Assembly (NCBI GenBank): GCA_025355995.1
Contig: JANXYQ010000065.1
Location: forward strand, 1 to 64,000
Length of the DNA stretch: 64,000 nucleotides
Direction of reading: 5' to 3'
Origin: Spirochaetaceae bacterium
Lineage (GTDB): Bacteria; Spirochaetota; Spirochaetia; Treponematales; Rectinemataceae
Shown here: one piece after another, positions 1 to 6,976 of the stretch
Layout of the letters: every line of letters starts with the position of its first letter
Numbering within the stretch: position 1 is the first letter of the stretch
Position numbers and translations under genes: made by a program
The notes under the pieces: model-generated
The model's database searches: none
Told to the model about the DNA's origin: nothing
The model's input: the letters and a program-made list of their open reading frames with translations, nothing else

Positions 1-2
1 TG

Positions 3-218
3 GACAGCAAACTTGATATTTATTTGAAAAGTTTCGATGAAAAAAAGAGGCAGGACCTTATCAAAAATATTGTGAATAATTCTCTAAGGCCAGGTTCAGG
101 CGTAGCGATTGAAAAACAAATGACCCTAGAGGATTTTTCAAATCTTCCTGAAAAGGAGCGGATCGCTATGGCGGCGAATGGCGAAATGGCGAAGCTTATG
201 CTTAGGAATAAGAAATAG
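3..218 (+). CDS. C-terminal part of a hypothetical protein (5' end outside window)
   Basis: The reading frame is open from the window edge to a TAG at 216-218, so this is the C-terminus of a gene that begins to the left. The visible 71 residues are hydrophilic, largely helical and rich in Lys and Glu, with a segment TLEDFSNLPEKERIAMAAN. I do not recognise the family. A TTG at 24 could be an internal start but has no Shine-Dalgarno sequence, so continuation from outside is more likely. A terminator follows directly. It lies in the AT-rich integrated segment with the recombinase at 1440-2720, so it is probably element cargo. Confidence 0.5.
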   Translation, partial: DSKLDIYLKSFDEKKRQDLIKNIVNNSLRPGSGVAIEKQMTLEDFSNLPEKERIAMAANGEMAKLMLRNKK

Positions 219-225
219 ACGTATC

Positions 226-276
226 GCCCGGCCAGAGGCCTTAACCTTTCTCCTCGCGGCCGGGCTTTTGTTTTTT
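226..276 (+). terminator. Rho-independent terminator
   Basis: The arms GCCCGGCC (226-233) and GGCCGGGC (258-265) pair perfectly, and TTTTGTTTTTT (266-276) follows. It sits 8 bases after the stop codon of the partial gene on the same strand, so it should end that transcript. The loop is long (24 nt), but the stem and T-tract are otherwise standard. Confidence 0.85.
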
Positions 277-284
277 GCACGAGA

Positions 285-815
285 CTACTGGGATTCAAAA
301 ACAAGTGTTTCGGAGCAGCAGTAAGGACAACAGCTCCTAAACATCTGAATATATTCATTAGTATGGGCACCTATTGGCTGAATATATAAGGCCTCTTTAT
401 TACAGGCAGGACAAGTAGAGGAAATTGTTTTTCGCTTCATGGAAATAATATTACTCAAGTAGTCTTTATATATATCGTCCTGCATTTCGCTCTCTACTTT
501 GCCAATATTGAGTTTCAAATATTTAGCATATATTTCCCTCGGAGTTTTGCCTCCTGCCTTTATCTGAATCAGGTACCTCTTTAAGATGGATATTTCCTTA
601 TCTGATTGTTTCAATTTCTTATACAATTTTGACAATTCAAAATAATAAGCTGGCGCAACACTGTCACCCTTTGCATGGGATTCTTTTTCGCATATTTCTA
701 TTATTCGTATTAATGCACTTTCTAGTTCTTGAAATTGCTCGCTTCTTTTCAGTTCATTTATTTTGTCGGAAAACTCATAATAATTATCAATAGTAATACT
801 ACTAATATCAATCAT
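285..815 (-). CDS. Hypothetical protein with C-terminal zinc-ribbon-like cysteines
   Basis: 176 residues. The first about 120 residues are charged and predicted helical. The C-terminus has two Cys pairs, CPAC (about residue 136) and CCPYC (about residue 162), spaced like a zinc ribbon. A Shine-Dalgarno GAGGTGG lies just before the ATG at 815. I do not recognise the family and no function should be assigned. Base composition is clearly AT-richer than the chromosomal genes beyond 2886, fitting horizontally acquired element cargo. It is convergent with the partial gene at the left edge, with the terminator at 226-276 between them. Confidence 0.6.
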   Translation of the reverse strand: MIDISSITIDNYYEFSDKINELKRSEQFQELESALIRIIEICEKESHAKGDSVAPAYYFELSKLYKKLKQSDKEISILKRYLIQIKAGGKTPREIYAKYLKLNIGKVESEMQDDIYKDYLSNIISMKRKTISSTCPACNKEALYIQPIGAHTNEYIQMFRSCCPYCCSETLVFESQ

Positions 816-855
816 ATTACCACCTCATCCTTACATTGAAATTACCGAGGAGCGG

Positions 856-1065
856 TTATGAAATTAGTATGATAATTAATGAAATACATGGAGGTACAAG
901 TAAGCCTATTATTACATATATCATACATCCACCGCCAGTTACCATTCTTCCGATTTTTTGTTGACGTCCACTTTTTGTAAGTGGTATTCCTATTTTCCGT
1001 GAGATTCTCGATTTTGCAGCGGACACTCCAAGCAATCTATTCCAAGAAAAACCACCTCTATTCAT
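856..1065 (-). CDS. Small basic protein with C-terminal membrane segment
   Basis: 69 residues. The N-terminal half is strongly basic and contains GIPLTKSGRQQKIGR. A Gly-rich turn with one Cys (MVTGGGCM) is followed by a hydrophobic stretch of about 20 residues (about 48-68) that could span the membrane once. A Shine-Dalgarno GGAGGG precedes the ATG. Small proteins of this basic-plus-TM layout occur on mobile elements in other bacteria, from memory; I cannot name a function. AT-rich, same strand as the gene at 285-815, probably cotranscribed with it. Confidence 0.5.
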   Translation of the reverse strand: MNRGGFSWNRLLGVSAAKSRISRKIGIPLTKSGRQQKIGRMVTGGGCMIYVIIGLLVPPCISLIIILIS

Positions 1066-1115
1066 TATTCAACCCTCCAAGTCAATTTTGATTTTACGAA
1101 GCCTAATTTATGAAG

Positions 1116-1334
1116 TTATCCTTTGCTAGCTCGAGGGTCAGCCTTCCTGGGATATGTCCTCTCTTCTTGAATAACATTATTTACTTTATGTATTCTCACA
1201 GAACCTTCAGATATTACTTTAGGAAGTTTTGCTATAATTTCTTTTTTTGTTCCAGCAGTCGCTTTTGCCCGACCCCCGCCTTCTGGAATTATTTTCCATG
1301 CATCATCTATTTTCAAAACATCATACTTTTTCAT
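1116..1334 (-). CDS. DUF2188 family protein
   Basis: 72 residues from the ATG at 1334, chosen because AGGGGG lies 7 nt upstream; an in-frame ATG at 1373 has no such site. The sequence has the DUF2188 pattern: YDVLKIDDAWKIIPEGGGRA, then a helix with Lys and Ala, then a strand ending IQEERTYPRKADPRASKG. DUF2188 proteins are short, two-strand one-helix domains of unknown function, common on phages and mobile elements. It sits between the integrase and the other small cargo genes of this segment. Confidence 0.75.
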   Translation of the reverse strand: MKKYDVLKIDDAWKIIPEGGGRAKATAGTKKEIIAKLPKVISEGSVRIHKVNNVIQEERTYPRKADPRASKG

Positions 1335-1381
1335 ATATGCCCCCTGAGTATGGAGTATCAACCCTTTCGGCAAACTGTCAA

Positions 1382-1418
1382 CAAAAAAATGCCCGGCCCC
1401 CCAATACAGGGACCGGGC
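1382..1418 (-). terminator. Rho-independent terminator of the integrase gene
   Basis: On the minus strand, GCCCGG (1418-1413) pairs with CCGGGC (1396-1391), extended by C/G pairs inside, and is followed by ATTTTTTT (1390-1383). It lies about 20 nt downstream of the integrase stop codon. The plus-strand side has only a short T-run, so it mainly serves the minus strand. Confidence 0.8.
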
Positions 1419-1439
1419 TTTATGATGATCTGATTATGA

Positions 1440-2720
1440 TTAAATCGCTATACCATTTGCTAGGGCATTGACCGCCTTCCTGATCTTGGCCTTGTCGTCG
1501 GCGGTCGCCTTGCTTGTATAGATTTTCGTGGTCTCTATCGATTTGTGGTTTAGCTCGTGGCTCACGCGCTCCTCGCCCACCTCCTCGCGCATCATCGTCG
1601 CGAAGCCATGCCGGAAGCTGTGGGCTGTACGGCCCTCCGCTATACCTGCCGCCTTGGTCGCGTCCTTCAACGCCTTGGACAGTGCGGCGCGAAGTATCGG
1701 TAACTTTGGCGACTTATCAGCAAAGACGAATTGCGAGAATGGGAACGGCGATGATGAACGCAGGCGACGAAGGGCAGGGATAAGGTCATCGGGAATCGTG
1801 ACATCCTCGCGGACGGTTCCCCATTTCGGTTTGCAAAGCCCCTTGTTTAAGCTTTCCTGCCATTGCTGGACTACATCGAGCCGCCCTTCATCGAGGTTGA
1901 CGTGGTCCCAAGTCAACCCGGTCGCCTCGCCGACGCGGAGGCCCGTATACGCCATGAGCATAAAGGCGAGCTTAGCTGTAGCGTTCGGCCACTCGATGCC
2001 GAATAACTTCTCCAGCTCGTCACGCTCGAAAGGTAGCCGTTCCTTCGGCTCTTCCTTTACCTTATGCACGGCAGCGAGCGGGTTTGATTGTATCTTCTCC
2101 ATCTCGAATGCCCATTGAAGCGGCACATGGAGCGCGAGGCGAGCCGCGTTGACGCGAGAGGCCGCGAGCCCCTTCTTTTGAATCTCAAGGAAAAGCTCGT
2201 TTCTCCATTGGAGAAGATTCAGGCGCGTTAGCTGTCCGATCCTTGTTATCTCGTTGCGCCGCGCCCAAGGGAGGAAATAGCGCTTGACCGTGTTCCGGCT
2301 TTGGAGGACGTAGGCTTCCGTTATGGATCGGCCCTCGGCGATCTTGCCCACGACGTACTCGCTACTCATCTTCCAAAACCCGAGGAGGAAGGTTTCAAGG
2401 TTCTCGCCCTTCGCCTCTTCCTCGGCCTTGATCCGCTCGGCTTCCTCGGCTTCCTTCTTAGCCTTGATCCTGGCCGACTTCTCGGCCTTCTCGCGGTCCA
2501 CGATGAAGCGCTCGGCGAGCATCCGGGCCTTCTCGCGGCTGTCCGTCGTGCGGCCTTTGCCGTCGCGCAGGATCGTGATTTCATCATAGCCGGTTTGGGG
2601 TTTAGGGCGAGGGAAGCCGATAGCGTACCTAGTCTGACCTTTGTAAATGTTCTTTACTAGATGGTATTTTATCATACTGTTATTATACACTAGATCCAAT
2701 AGAATCATTTTCCCGCTCAT
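1440..2720 (-). CDS. Tyrosine recombinase (integrase)
   Basis: 426 residues. A Lys/Glu-rich region (about 75-105) resembles a coiled coil after the N-terminal arm-binding part. A SAM-like core-binding domain is at about 110-220, and the C-terminal catalytic domain follows. Catalytic residues are visible: Arg in AYTGLRVGEATGL, HxxR in HSFRHGFATM, and NHKSIETTKIY with the nucleophilic Tyr. It should cut and join att sites to integrate or excise the surrounding element. The start ATG at 2720 has a good Shine-Dalgarno, but that site is inside a hairpin. Its position next to the element boundary is typical. It is more GC-rich than the cargo genes. Confidence 0.93.
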   Translation of the reverse strand: MSGKMILLDLVYNNSMIKYHLVKNIYKGQTRYAIGFPRPKPQTGYDEITILRDGKGRTTDSREKARMLAERFIVDREKAEKSARIKAKKEAEEAERIKAEEEAKGENLETFLLGFWKMSSEYVVGKIAEGRSITEAYVLQSRNTVKRYFLPWARRNEITRIGQLTRLNLLQWRNELFLEIQKKGLAASRVNAARLALHVPLQWAFEMEKIQSNPLAAVHKVKEEPKERLPFERDELEKLFGIEWPNATAKLAFMLMAYTGLRVGEATGLTWDHVNLDEGRLDVVQQWQESLNKGLCKPKWGTVREDVTIPDDLIPALRRLRSSSPFPFSQFVFADKSPKLPILRAALSKALKDATKAAGIAEGRTAHSFRHGFATMMREEVGEERVSHELNHKSIETTKIYTSKATADDKAKIRKAVNALANGIAI

Positions 2721-2725
2721 AGAAT

Positions 2726-2748
2726 CCTCTCCTTTGTGGTTGGAGAGG
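2726..2748 (-). promoter_or_regulatory. Hairpin enclosing the integrase ribosome binding site
   Basis: On the minus-strand mRNA, CCTCTCC (2748-2742) can pair perfectly over 7 bp with GGAGAGG (2732-2726), with a 9-nt loop. GGAGAGG is the Shine-Dalgarno of the integrase (ATG at 2720), so the stem would hide it. This would keep integrase translation low unless the stem is opened. Pairing is seen in the sequence; the regulatory role is inferred. Confidence 0.55.
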
Positions 2749-2885
2749 TTAGGAGCATCTAGTAAAAACCGACTAAAGGGCAGATTGGCTATAGGATCGA
2801 TTCAGGCCCTCCATACCTAAATCGTTATCCTATAAGATTATAAGCGCAACGAATTGCGTCAATTTATAATCTTCGTAACACTACC
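2749..2885. other. Probable attachment/boundary region with inverted repeats
   Basis: This 137-bp gap separates the integrase from the chromosomal GNAT gene and holds several dyads: TATAGGAT (2790-2797) with ATCCTATA (2827-2834); AAGATTATAA (2834-2843) with TTATAATCTT (2864-2873); and inside the latter CGCAA (2845-2849) with TTGCG (2854-2858). Such arrays suit integrase or excisionase binding, and one of them may instead terminate the GNAT gene on the minus strand. The direct repeat defining att cannot be identified because the other element end is outside the window. Confidence 0.45.
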
Positions 2886-3776
2886 CTAATCTTGCCGCGT
2901 AATTGCCCTGAGGCCGTAGGAAATGAACCCAAGGGCCGCGAGGCTCGCCCCCAGCTCGGGAGGGAGGAAGGCCGAATCCAGCATGACTAGGGAGATTCCC
3001 TCGTCCTCGAAGGCTTGGGTCAGGGCGCCGAGAAGGGCAGTTCCCAGGCCCATGCGCCTAAACTCGCGCTTGACCATCAGGAAGGCGATGCGCCCGAAGC
3101 CCCGCTCGCCGAGGACGATTCTGAATCCCAGGGCGACCCCGAGCGCGCCGCCCTCGCCGTCGTCCGCAACGGCGCAGAGCGCGCGGGGGCCGGCGGCGAT
3201 TTCCGCCCGAAGCTTCGCGAGTTCGTAGGCAGCGATCGGGCCGGGAAGGCTCTCGATGCTCTCGCCCTCGGCCTCGTCGATCATGGGCGCGAGCAGGGCC
3301 CTCGCTTCGTCCAGCTCGAGCAGGTGGATATCCAAGTCGCTCGCCAGGAGCTCGTCCGTGTCCTCGGGCTCTGGGCCGAGCCGTTCGAGCCCCCGCGCCT
3401 CGCGCAGGTCGTCGTACCACATGGCGATGGTCCGCTTGATCGCCCGTATCTTGAATTCCCTGAAGGCCCGCTCGAGCTCTTCGTGCTCCGCGAGAGTCGC
3501 CTTGAAGGCTTTGAACACTCCACGTCCCCGCGCGAGGGCCGCCGACAGCTCCCTCCGGGCCGAGGGCTGCCGTACGGAGGAGAGGAAATCCTCCATCAGC
3601 TTGAAGCCCTCGCGCGACGACCAGGTCGGGGGCTTGGCGAAACGCTCGCCGGAGAGCCCGGCGGCGGGGAGGACCTCCCCGCTCTCGAGGTCGACGACGG
3701 ACGCGTTCTCCTGGTCCTCCATGGCGAAGACTATCTGCTCCGCGGTCTTCTCGGTCAGCTCGAACACTGTCGCCAC
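2886..3776 (-). CDS. UPF0158 domain fused to GNAT acetyltransferase
   Basis: 296 residues. Residues 10-130 match the UPF0158 pattern: IVFAMEDQENASVVDLESGEV and later the GRGVFKAFKATLAEHEELER segment typical of that family. Residues about 140-296 form a GNAT domain with the acetyl-CoA loop REFRRMGLGTALL. UPF0158 has no known activity; GNAT enzymes move an acetyl group from acetyl-CoA to an amine. The substrate is unknown. The start is GTG at 3776, without a clear Shine-Dalgarno; a TTGACC box at 3811-3816 suggests a promoter very close to it. The gene diverges from thyX. Confidence 0.8.
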   Translation of the reverse strand: MATVFELTEKTAEQIVFAMEDQENASVVDLESGEVLPAAGLSGERFAKPPTWSSREGFKLMEDFLSSVRQPSARRELSAALARGRGVFKAFKATLAEHEELERAFREFKIRAIKRTIAMWYDDLREARGLERLGPEPEDTDELLASDLDIHLLELDEARALLAPMIDEAEGESIESLPGPIAAYELAKLRAEIAAGPRALCAVADDGEGGALGVALGFRIVLGERGFGRIAFLMVKREFRRMGLGTALLGALTQAFEDEGISLVMLDSAFLPPELGASLAALGFISYGLRAITRQD

Positions 3777-3842
3777 CTCGCGTCGCTATTTTCAGGGGCT
3801 TACGAGGATAGGTCAAGCGGATATACTGGCGCCGGAGGCCCT
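3777..3842. promoter_or_regulatory. Divergent promoter region, GNAT gene / thyX
   Basis: For thyX, a -10 TATACT at 3822-3827 would start transcription near 3834, leaving a leader of about 9 nt that carries GGAGG (3834-3838). For the minus-strand GNAT gene, TTGACC (3816-3811) lies 17 bp from GAAAAT as a -10. The two promoters overlap. Confidence 0.5.
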
Positions 3843-4685
3843 ATGCCGCACTGCGTCGTCCCCGCCGCCGAGGAGATCCTAGACCGCGAGTTCCCCGTCC
3901 TCGACAAGGGCTTCGTTCGCCTGGTCGACTACCTTGGAGGGGACGCGCGCATCGTTCAGGCCGCGCGGGTCTCCTACGGCGCCGGAACCAAGAGCTTCCG
4001 CGAGGATTCCGCCCTGATCGACAACCTGCTGCGTCAGGAACACACCTCGCCCTTCGAGCAGGTGATCCTTACCTTCCACGTGAAGCTCCCCATCTTCGTA
4101 GCGAGGCAGTGGATCCGCCATAGGACCGCCCGGGTCAATGAAGTCTCGGGGCGCTATTCGGTCATGAAGGACGATTTCTACGTCCCGGCGCCCGGGGCTG
4201 TCGCCGCGCAGAGCGCCGACAACAAGCAGGGCCGCTCCTCAAATGCCCTGCCGGAAGACGCGGCGCGCTCCTACATTGCGCGTATGGAATCGGGGCAGCG
4301 CGCGGCCTACGCGGAATACGCCGGGCTCATCGAGGCCGGTCTCGCCCGCGAGTTGGCGCGGATCGACCTTCCCTTGAGCCTCTACACCGAGTGGTACTGG
4401 CAAATAGACCTCCACAACCTGTTCCGCTTCATCCAGCTCAGGCTCGATCCCCACGCCCAAATGGAGATACGCGAATACGCCCGAGTCCTCTTGGACGTCG
4501 CCCGCGCGGTCGCCCCCGCCGCATGCGCCAGCTTCGAAAACCATATCCTGGGCGGGACGCGCATCTCGAGCGAGGAGCTCGCGGAGCTCAAGCGGAGGCT
4601 CGCCGGGAATGACGGGCCTCCCCTGCTCGAGGGCAGGGTGCTGGAGCGCTTCGAGGAGAAGCTTCGGTCGGGACGACAGCTATAG
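3843..4685 (+). CDS. thyX: FAD-dependent thymidylate synthase ThyX
   Basis: 280 residues from the ATG at 3843, which has GGAGG 4 nt upstream. ThyX makes dTMP from dUMP using methylenetetrahydrofolate and NAD(P)H with an FAD. The signature RHRTARVNEVSGRYS (RHR-x7-S) is present, with the flanking LPIFVARQWI. The C-terminal DLHNLFRFIQLRLDPHAQMEIR segment is the conserved dUMP/FAD-binding helix region. The open frame continues upstream to 3015, but that part overlaps the GNAT gene on the other strand and is not coding. No thyA is seen in the window. Confidence 0.96.
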   Translation: MPHCVVPAAEEILDREFPVLDKGFVRLVDYLGGDARIVQAARVSYGAGTKSFREDSALIDNLLRQEHTSPFEQVILTFHVKLPIFVARQWIRHRTARVNEVSGRYSVMKDDFYVPAPGAVAAQSADNKQGRSSNALPEDAARSYIARMESGQRAAYAEYAGLIEAGLARELARIDLPLSLYTEWYWQIDLHNLFRFIQLRLDPHAQMEIREYARVLLDVARAVAPAACASFENHILGGTRISSEELAELKRRLAGNDGPPLLEGRVLERFEEKLRSGRQL

Positions 4686-4687
4686 CT

Positions 4688-5737
4688 TTATCCCCGGAGG
4701 TATTTCTTCTCGCCCATCCCGTAGAGGAGCTCGGCCTGGATCTTCTCGCCCTCGCCGTTGCTGATGAAGCCGCGGAACGAGCCCAGCGGCCCGTGGTAGT
4801 CGCTCTCTACTATCCCGAGGTTGAAGCGTATGTCGTTGGCCAGCTCGGGCGTAAATACCAGGTCGACCATCCCCTCGGTATCCTGGATGATCCAATCGCC
4901 CGCGATCCCTTGGGGCCGCGTGACCTTGACGGGCGGCAGGGACCAGGCCTTGTTGTTGATCCATAGGCAATTCTCGTTGTAGCGCACCTGGTCGCGGACC
5001 TGGTTATCGGTAAGGTTGAACCCGATGCGACGGCCCTTGGCGTCGGCGCCGAAGCCGGTCGCCCAGTCGTAGCGCATCCGGTAGGGATAGAAGCCTTTGT
5101 GGTCGTCGATGATCCCCATCGAGGCCGGCCCCTCGAAGCGATGGCTCTCCCCGCCGACGGAGAACTCGCCTTCCATCGGCATGAGAATCTTGGCGGAATA
5201 CATGGCCCGATTCAGGCCGAGGGGAAGGCAGACCACGTTGGGCGAGGTAGCCTTGACGGCGCACGAGAAGCGGAAGCGGCCGGAAAAACGGCGATCGGGG
5301 TTGCGCGACCCATGAACGACGGTGACCTGCATCGTTCCCGCGTCGTAGTCGCAGGCCGACTCGAGGAGGCTTCGCGCTCCCTGGTAATAGACGTCCGAAC
5401 CGGAGATCGACTCGGAGAAGCGGAAGATTCCGCCCGGCAGGAGGCGCCGTATCAGGTAGCGCTTCTTGCGCTCGCGGTCGTAGGCGAGGAAGAGGACGAG
5501 GCTGCAGACCTTGGCGTTATAAAGCGAGGCGAGGAAGCACCAGCGCTTATCGCCGAATTCGTAGGCCTGCCATTCCTTGAGCCGCCAATTCTTGACGATA
5601 CGCGGCACCGGATAATGGAAGGGACGGGATACATCGAGCATGTTCGTCCGGCGGAAGGGAGTTCCGTAACGGCCCAGGGCGAAGGCGCCCTTTTCGACGA
5701 CTGCTTCGGGGGCGGGCTGGAACCCGCGGCTCTTCAA
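4688..5737 (-). CDS. DUF2804 family protein
   Basis: 349 residues. The start is a TTG at 5737 overlapping the stop of the upstream dehydrogenase gene (TTGA), with GGGAG about 9 nt before, which implies translational coupling. The protein matches DUF2804: an N-terminal YPVPRIVKNWRLKEWQAYEF, central GSRNPDRRFSGRF, and a C-terminal FNLTDNQ...ENCLWINNKAWSLPPV section. The family is a predicted all-beta cytoplasmic protein, possibly lipocalin-like, of unknown function. Its stop lies 2 bp from the convergent thyX stop. A long open frame to 6451 is a shadow of the dehydrogenase gene. Confidence 0.85.
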   Translation of the reverse strand: MKSRGFQPAPEAVVEKGAFALGRYGTPFRRTNMLDVSRPFHYPVPRIVKNWRLKEWQAYEFGDKRWCFLASLYNAKVCSLVLFLAYDRERKKRYLIRRLLPGGIFRFSESISGSDVYYQGARSLLESACDYDAGTMQVTVVHGSRNPDRRFSGRFRFSCAVKATSPNVVCLPLGLNRAMYSAKILMPMEGEFSVGGESHRFEGPASMGIIDDHKGFYPYRMRYDWATGFGADAKGRRIGFNLTDNQVRDQVRYNENCLWINNKAWSLPPVKVTRPQGIAGDWIIQDTEGMVDLVFTPELANDIRFNLGIVESDYHGPLGSFRGFISNGEGEKIQAELLYGMGEKKYLRG

Positions 5738-6633
5738 TTCGCGCTCCCGTCGCGGCCACGGCGCTCGTAGAGGAGGTAGAGCGCCTGCGTCCCCTTGTCG
5801 CCGAATCCCTCGTCCCTCATCGAGTCGAAGAGCCGCTCGGCGAGGGCGAGCAGGGGCAGGTCGAGCTTCATCGCGCGGGCGGAGTCCAGGGCTATCCGGA
5901 GGTCCTTGAGGAAGTGCTTGACGTAGAAACCGGGCTCGAAGTTCCCGTCGAGCATCCTGGGCACCATGTTGTTGAGCTGCCAGCTGCCAGCGGAGCCAGA
6001 GCCGATGCTCGAGAGCACCGTGCGGGGATCCAGGCCCGCCGCCTTGGCGTAGGTGACCGCCTCGACGGCCCCGGCGAGGTTTCCGGCGATAGCGATCTGG
6101 TTGGCCATCTTCGTATGCTGGCCCGAGCCGGCTCCACCCTGGAGGACCACGGGCCCGCCCATGTGCTCCAGGAGGGGCTTCACGGCCTCGAAATCGGCGA
6201 TTTCGCCGCCGACCATGATCGTCAGGGTCCCGTTCTTGGCCCCGATGTCGCCACCGGAGACCGGCGCGTCGACCGCGGCGAGTCCCCTGGCCCTGGCGGC
6301 CGACCAGATGCGCTTCGCGAGGTCCGGCCTCGAAGTGGAGCAATCCACGAGATAAGTCCCCGGCATGCAATTCTCTATGAGGCCCTTGGGGCCGAAGTAG
6401 ACTTCCTCGACGTCGCTCGGGTAGCCGACCATCGTAAAGACGACCCGGCACTTCGGGGCGAGGAGGGCAGGGCTCTCCTCCCAGACTGCGCCGGCGTCGA
6501 GCAGGGCTCGCGCTTTTTCCTTCGTGCGCGTGTGCGTGTGGACCCGATAGCCGGCCTTGAGAAGATGGCCGGCCATGCTCGAACCCATGACGCCGATGCC
6601 TATGAAGCCAATAACGTCTTTCGCGGAATCCAT
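5734..6633 (-). CDS. NAD(P)-dependent beta-hydroxyacid dehydrogenase (HIBADH family)
   Basis: 299 residues. The N-terminal Rossmann motif GFIGIGVMGSSMAGHLL binds NAD(P). The substrate motif VDAPVSGGDIGAKNG (about 118-132) and the catalytic Lys in GQHTKMANQIAIA (about 172) mark the 3-hydroxyisobutyrate/tartronate-semialdehyde reductase family. The substrate cannot be told from sequence. The start is taken as ATG 6633 because a -10 TAAAGT ends 7 nt before it; a GTG at 6642 is the alternative but would lie inside the promoter. It is coupled to the DUF2804 gene by a 4-bp overlap. Confidence 0.88.
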   Translation of the reverse strand: MDSAKDVIGFIGIGVMGSSMAGHLLKAGYRVHTHTRTKEKARALLDAGAVWEESPALLAPKCRVVFTMVGYPSDVEEVYFGPKGLIENCMPGTYLVDCSTSRPDLAKRIWSAARARGLAAVDAPVSGGDIGAKNGTLTIMVGGEIADFEAVKPLLEHMGGPVVLQGGAGSGQHTKMANQIAIAGNLAGAVEAVTYAKAAGLDPRTVLSSIGSGSAGSWQLNNMVPRMLDGNFEPGFYVKHFLKDLRIALDSARAMKLDLPLLALAERLFDSMRDEGFGDKGTQALYLLYERRGRDGSAN

Positions 6634-6640
6634 GCCGACC

Positions 6641-6669
6641 ACTTTACTCTGCTATACGAACGAGGACAA
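6641..6669 (-). promoter_or_regulatory. Promoter of the hydroxyacid dehydrogenase gene (leaderless type)
   Basis: TTGTCC (6669-6664), a 17-bp spacer and TAAAGT (6646-6641) lie on the minus strand. Only 7 nt separate the -10 from the ATG at 6633, so transcription should begin at or next to the start codon. No Shine-Dalgarno is present. Confidence 0.55.
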
Positions 6670-6739
6670 CCCGTAAGGTACCTTGCCTCGGCCGCTGATC
6701 CGCGCTAGGCTAGCTCCACGTTCGGGTGCCCCCGGGCCG

Positions 6740-6938
6740 CGTAGCGCGCTTGAGGGGTGAAAAGGGAATGCGGTGAGACGGAAGCGTCGATTCCGCGGCA
6801 GCCCCCGCTACTGTAAGCGCGAGTTAATGAGGGAACCCGGCCGGCAGGAATGCCGGCCAGCCACTGGACGATCCAGTCCGGGAAGGCCCTTCCCCCAAGC
6901 CGGTCCGCCGGCGCGCCGCGAGCCAGGAAACCTGCCCG
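6740..6938 (+). ncRNA. Cobalamin (B12) riboswitch
   Basis: The conserved core is present in order: GGGAATGCGGTGAG near 6764, GCAGCCCCCGCTACTGTAAGC near 6799-6818, the GCCACTGG / CCGGGAAGG part near 6858-6885, and the closing element AGCCAGGAAACCTGCC at 6921-6936. These are the hallmarks of adenosylcobalamin-type riboswitches. It sits about 40 nt upstream of btuF, whose Shine-Dalgarno GGAGGGAGGAGGGG (6961-6974) follows, so ligand binding probably lowers expression of the transporter. No clear intrinsic terminator lies between the aptamer and the gene, which favours control of translation initiation. Confidence 0.93.
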
Positions 6939-6976
6939 ATACGATAGTCACCAACTCTTCGGAGGGAGGAGGGGAC

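Noticed and set aside
2834-2873. dif-like site for XerC/XerD
   Set aside because: The arms AAGATTATAA/TTATAATCTT are 20 bp apart rather than 6 and do not match dif; it also lies close to oriC, not the terminus.
3015-3842. Long plus-strand frame continuous with thyX
   Set aside because: It is the antisense of the UPF0158-GNAT gene in GC-rich DNA; the thyX family starts at 3843, where a Shine-Dalgarno is present.
4074-4089. parS-like CACGTG sequence in thyX (CCTTCCACGTGAAGCT)
   Set aside because: It matches only the centre of parS, is not a full palindrome, and encodes the conserved thyX residues TFHVKL.
5738-6451. Upstream extension of the DUF2804 frame
   Set aside because: It overlaps the dehydrogenase gene on the same strand and has low-complexity Arg-rich translation; the TTG coupled start explains the gene better.
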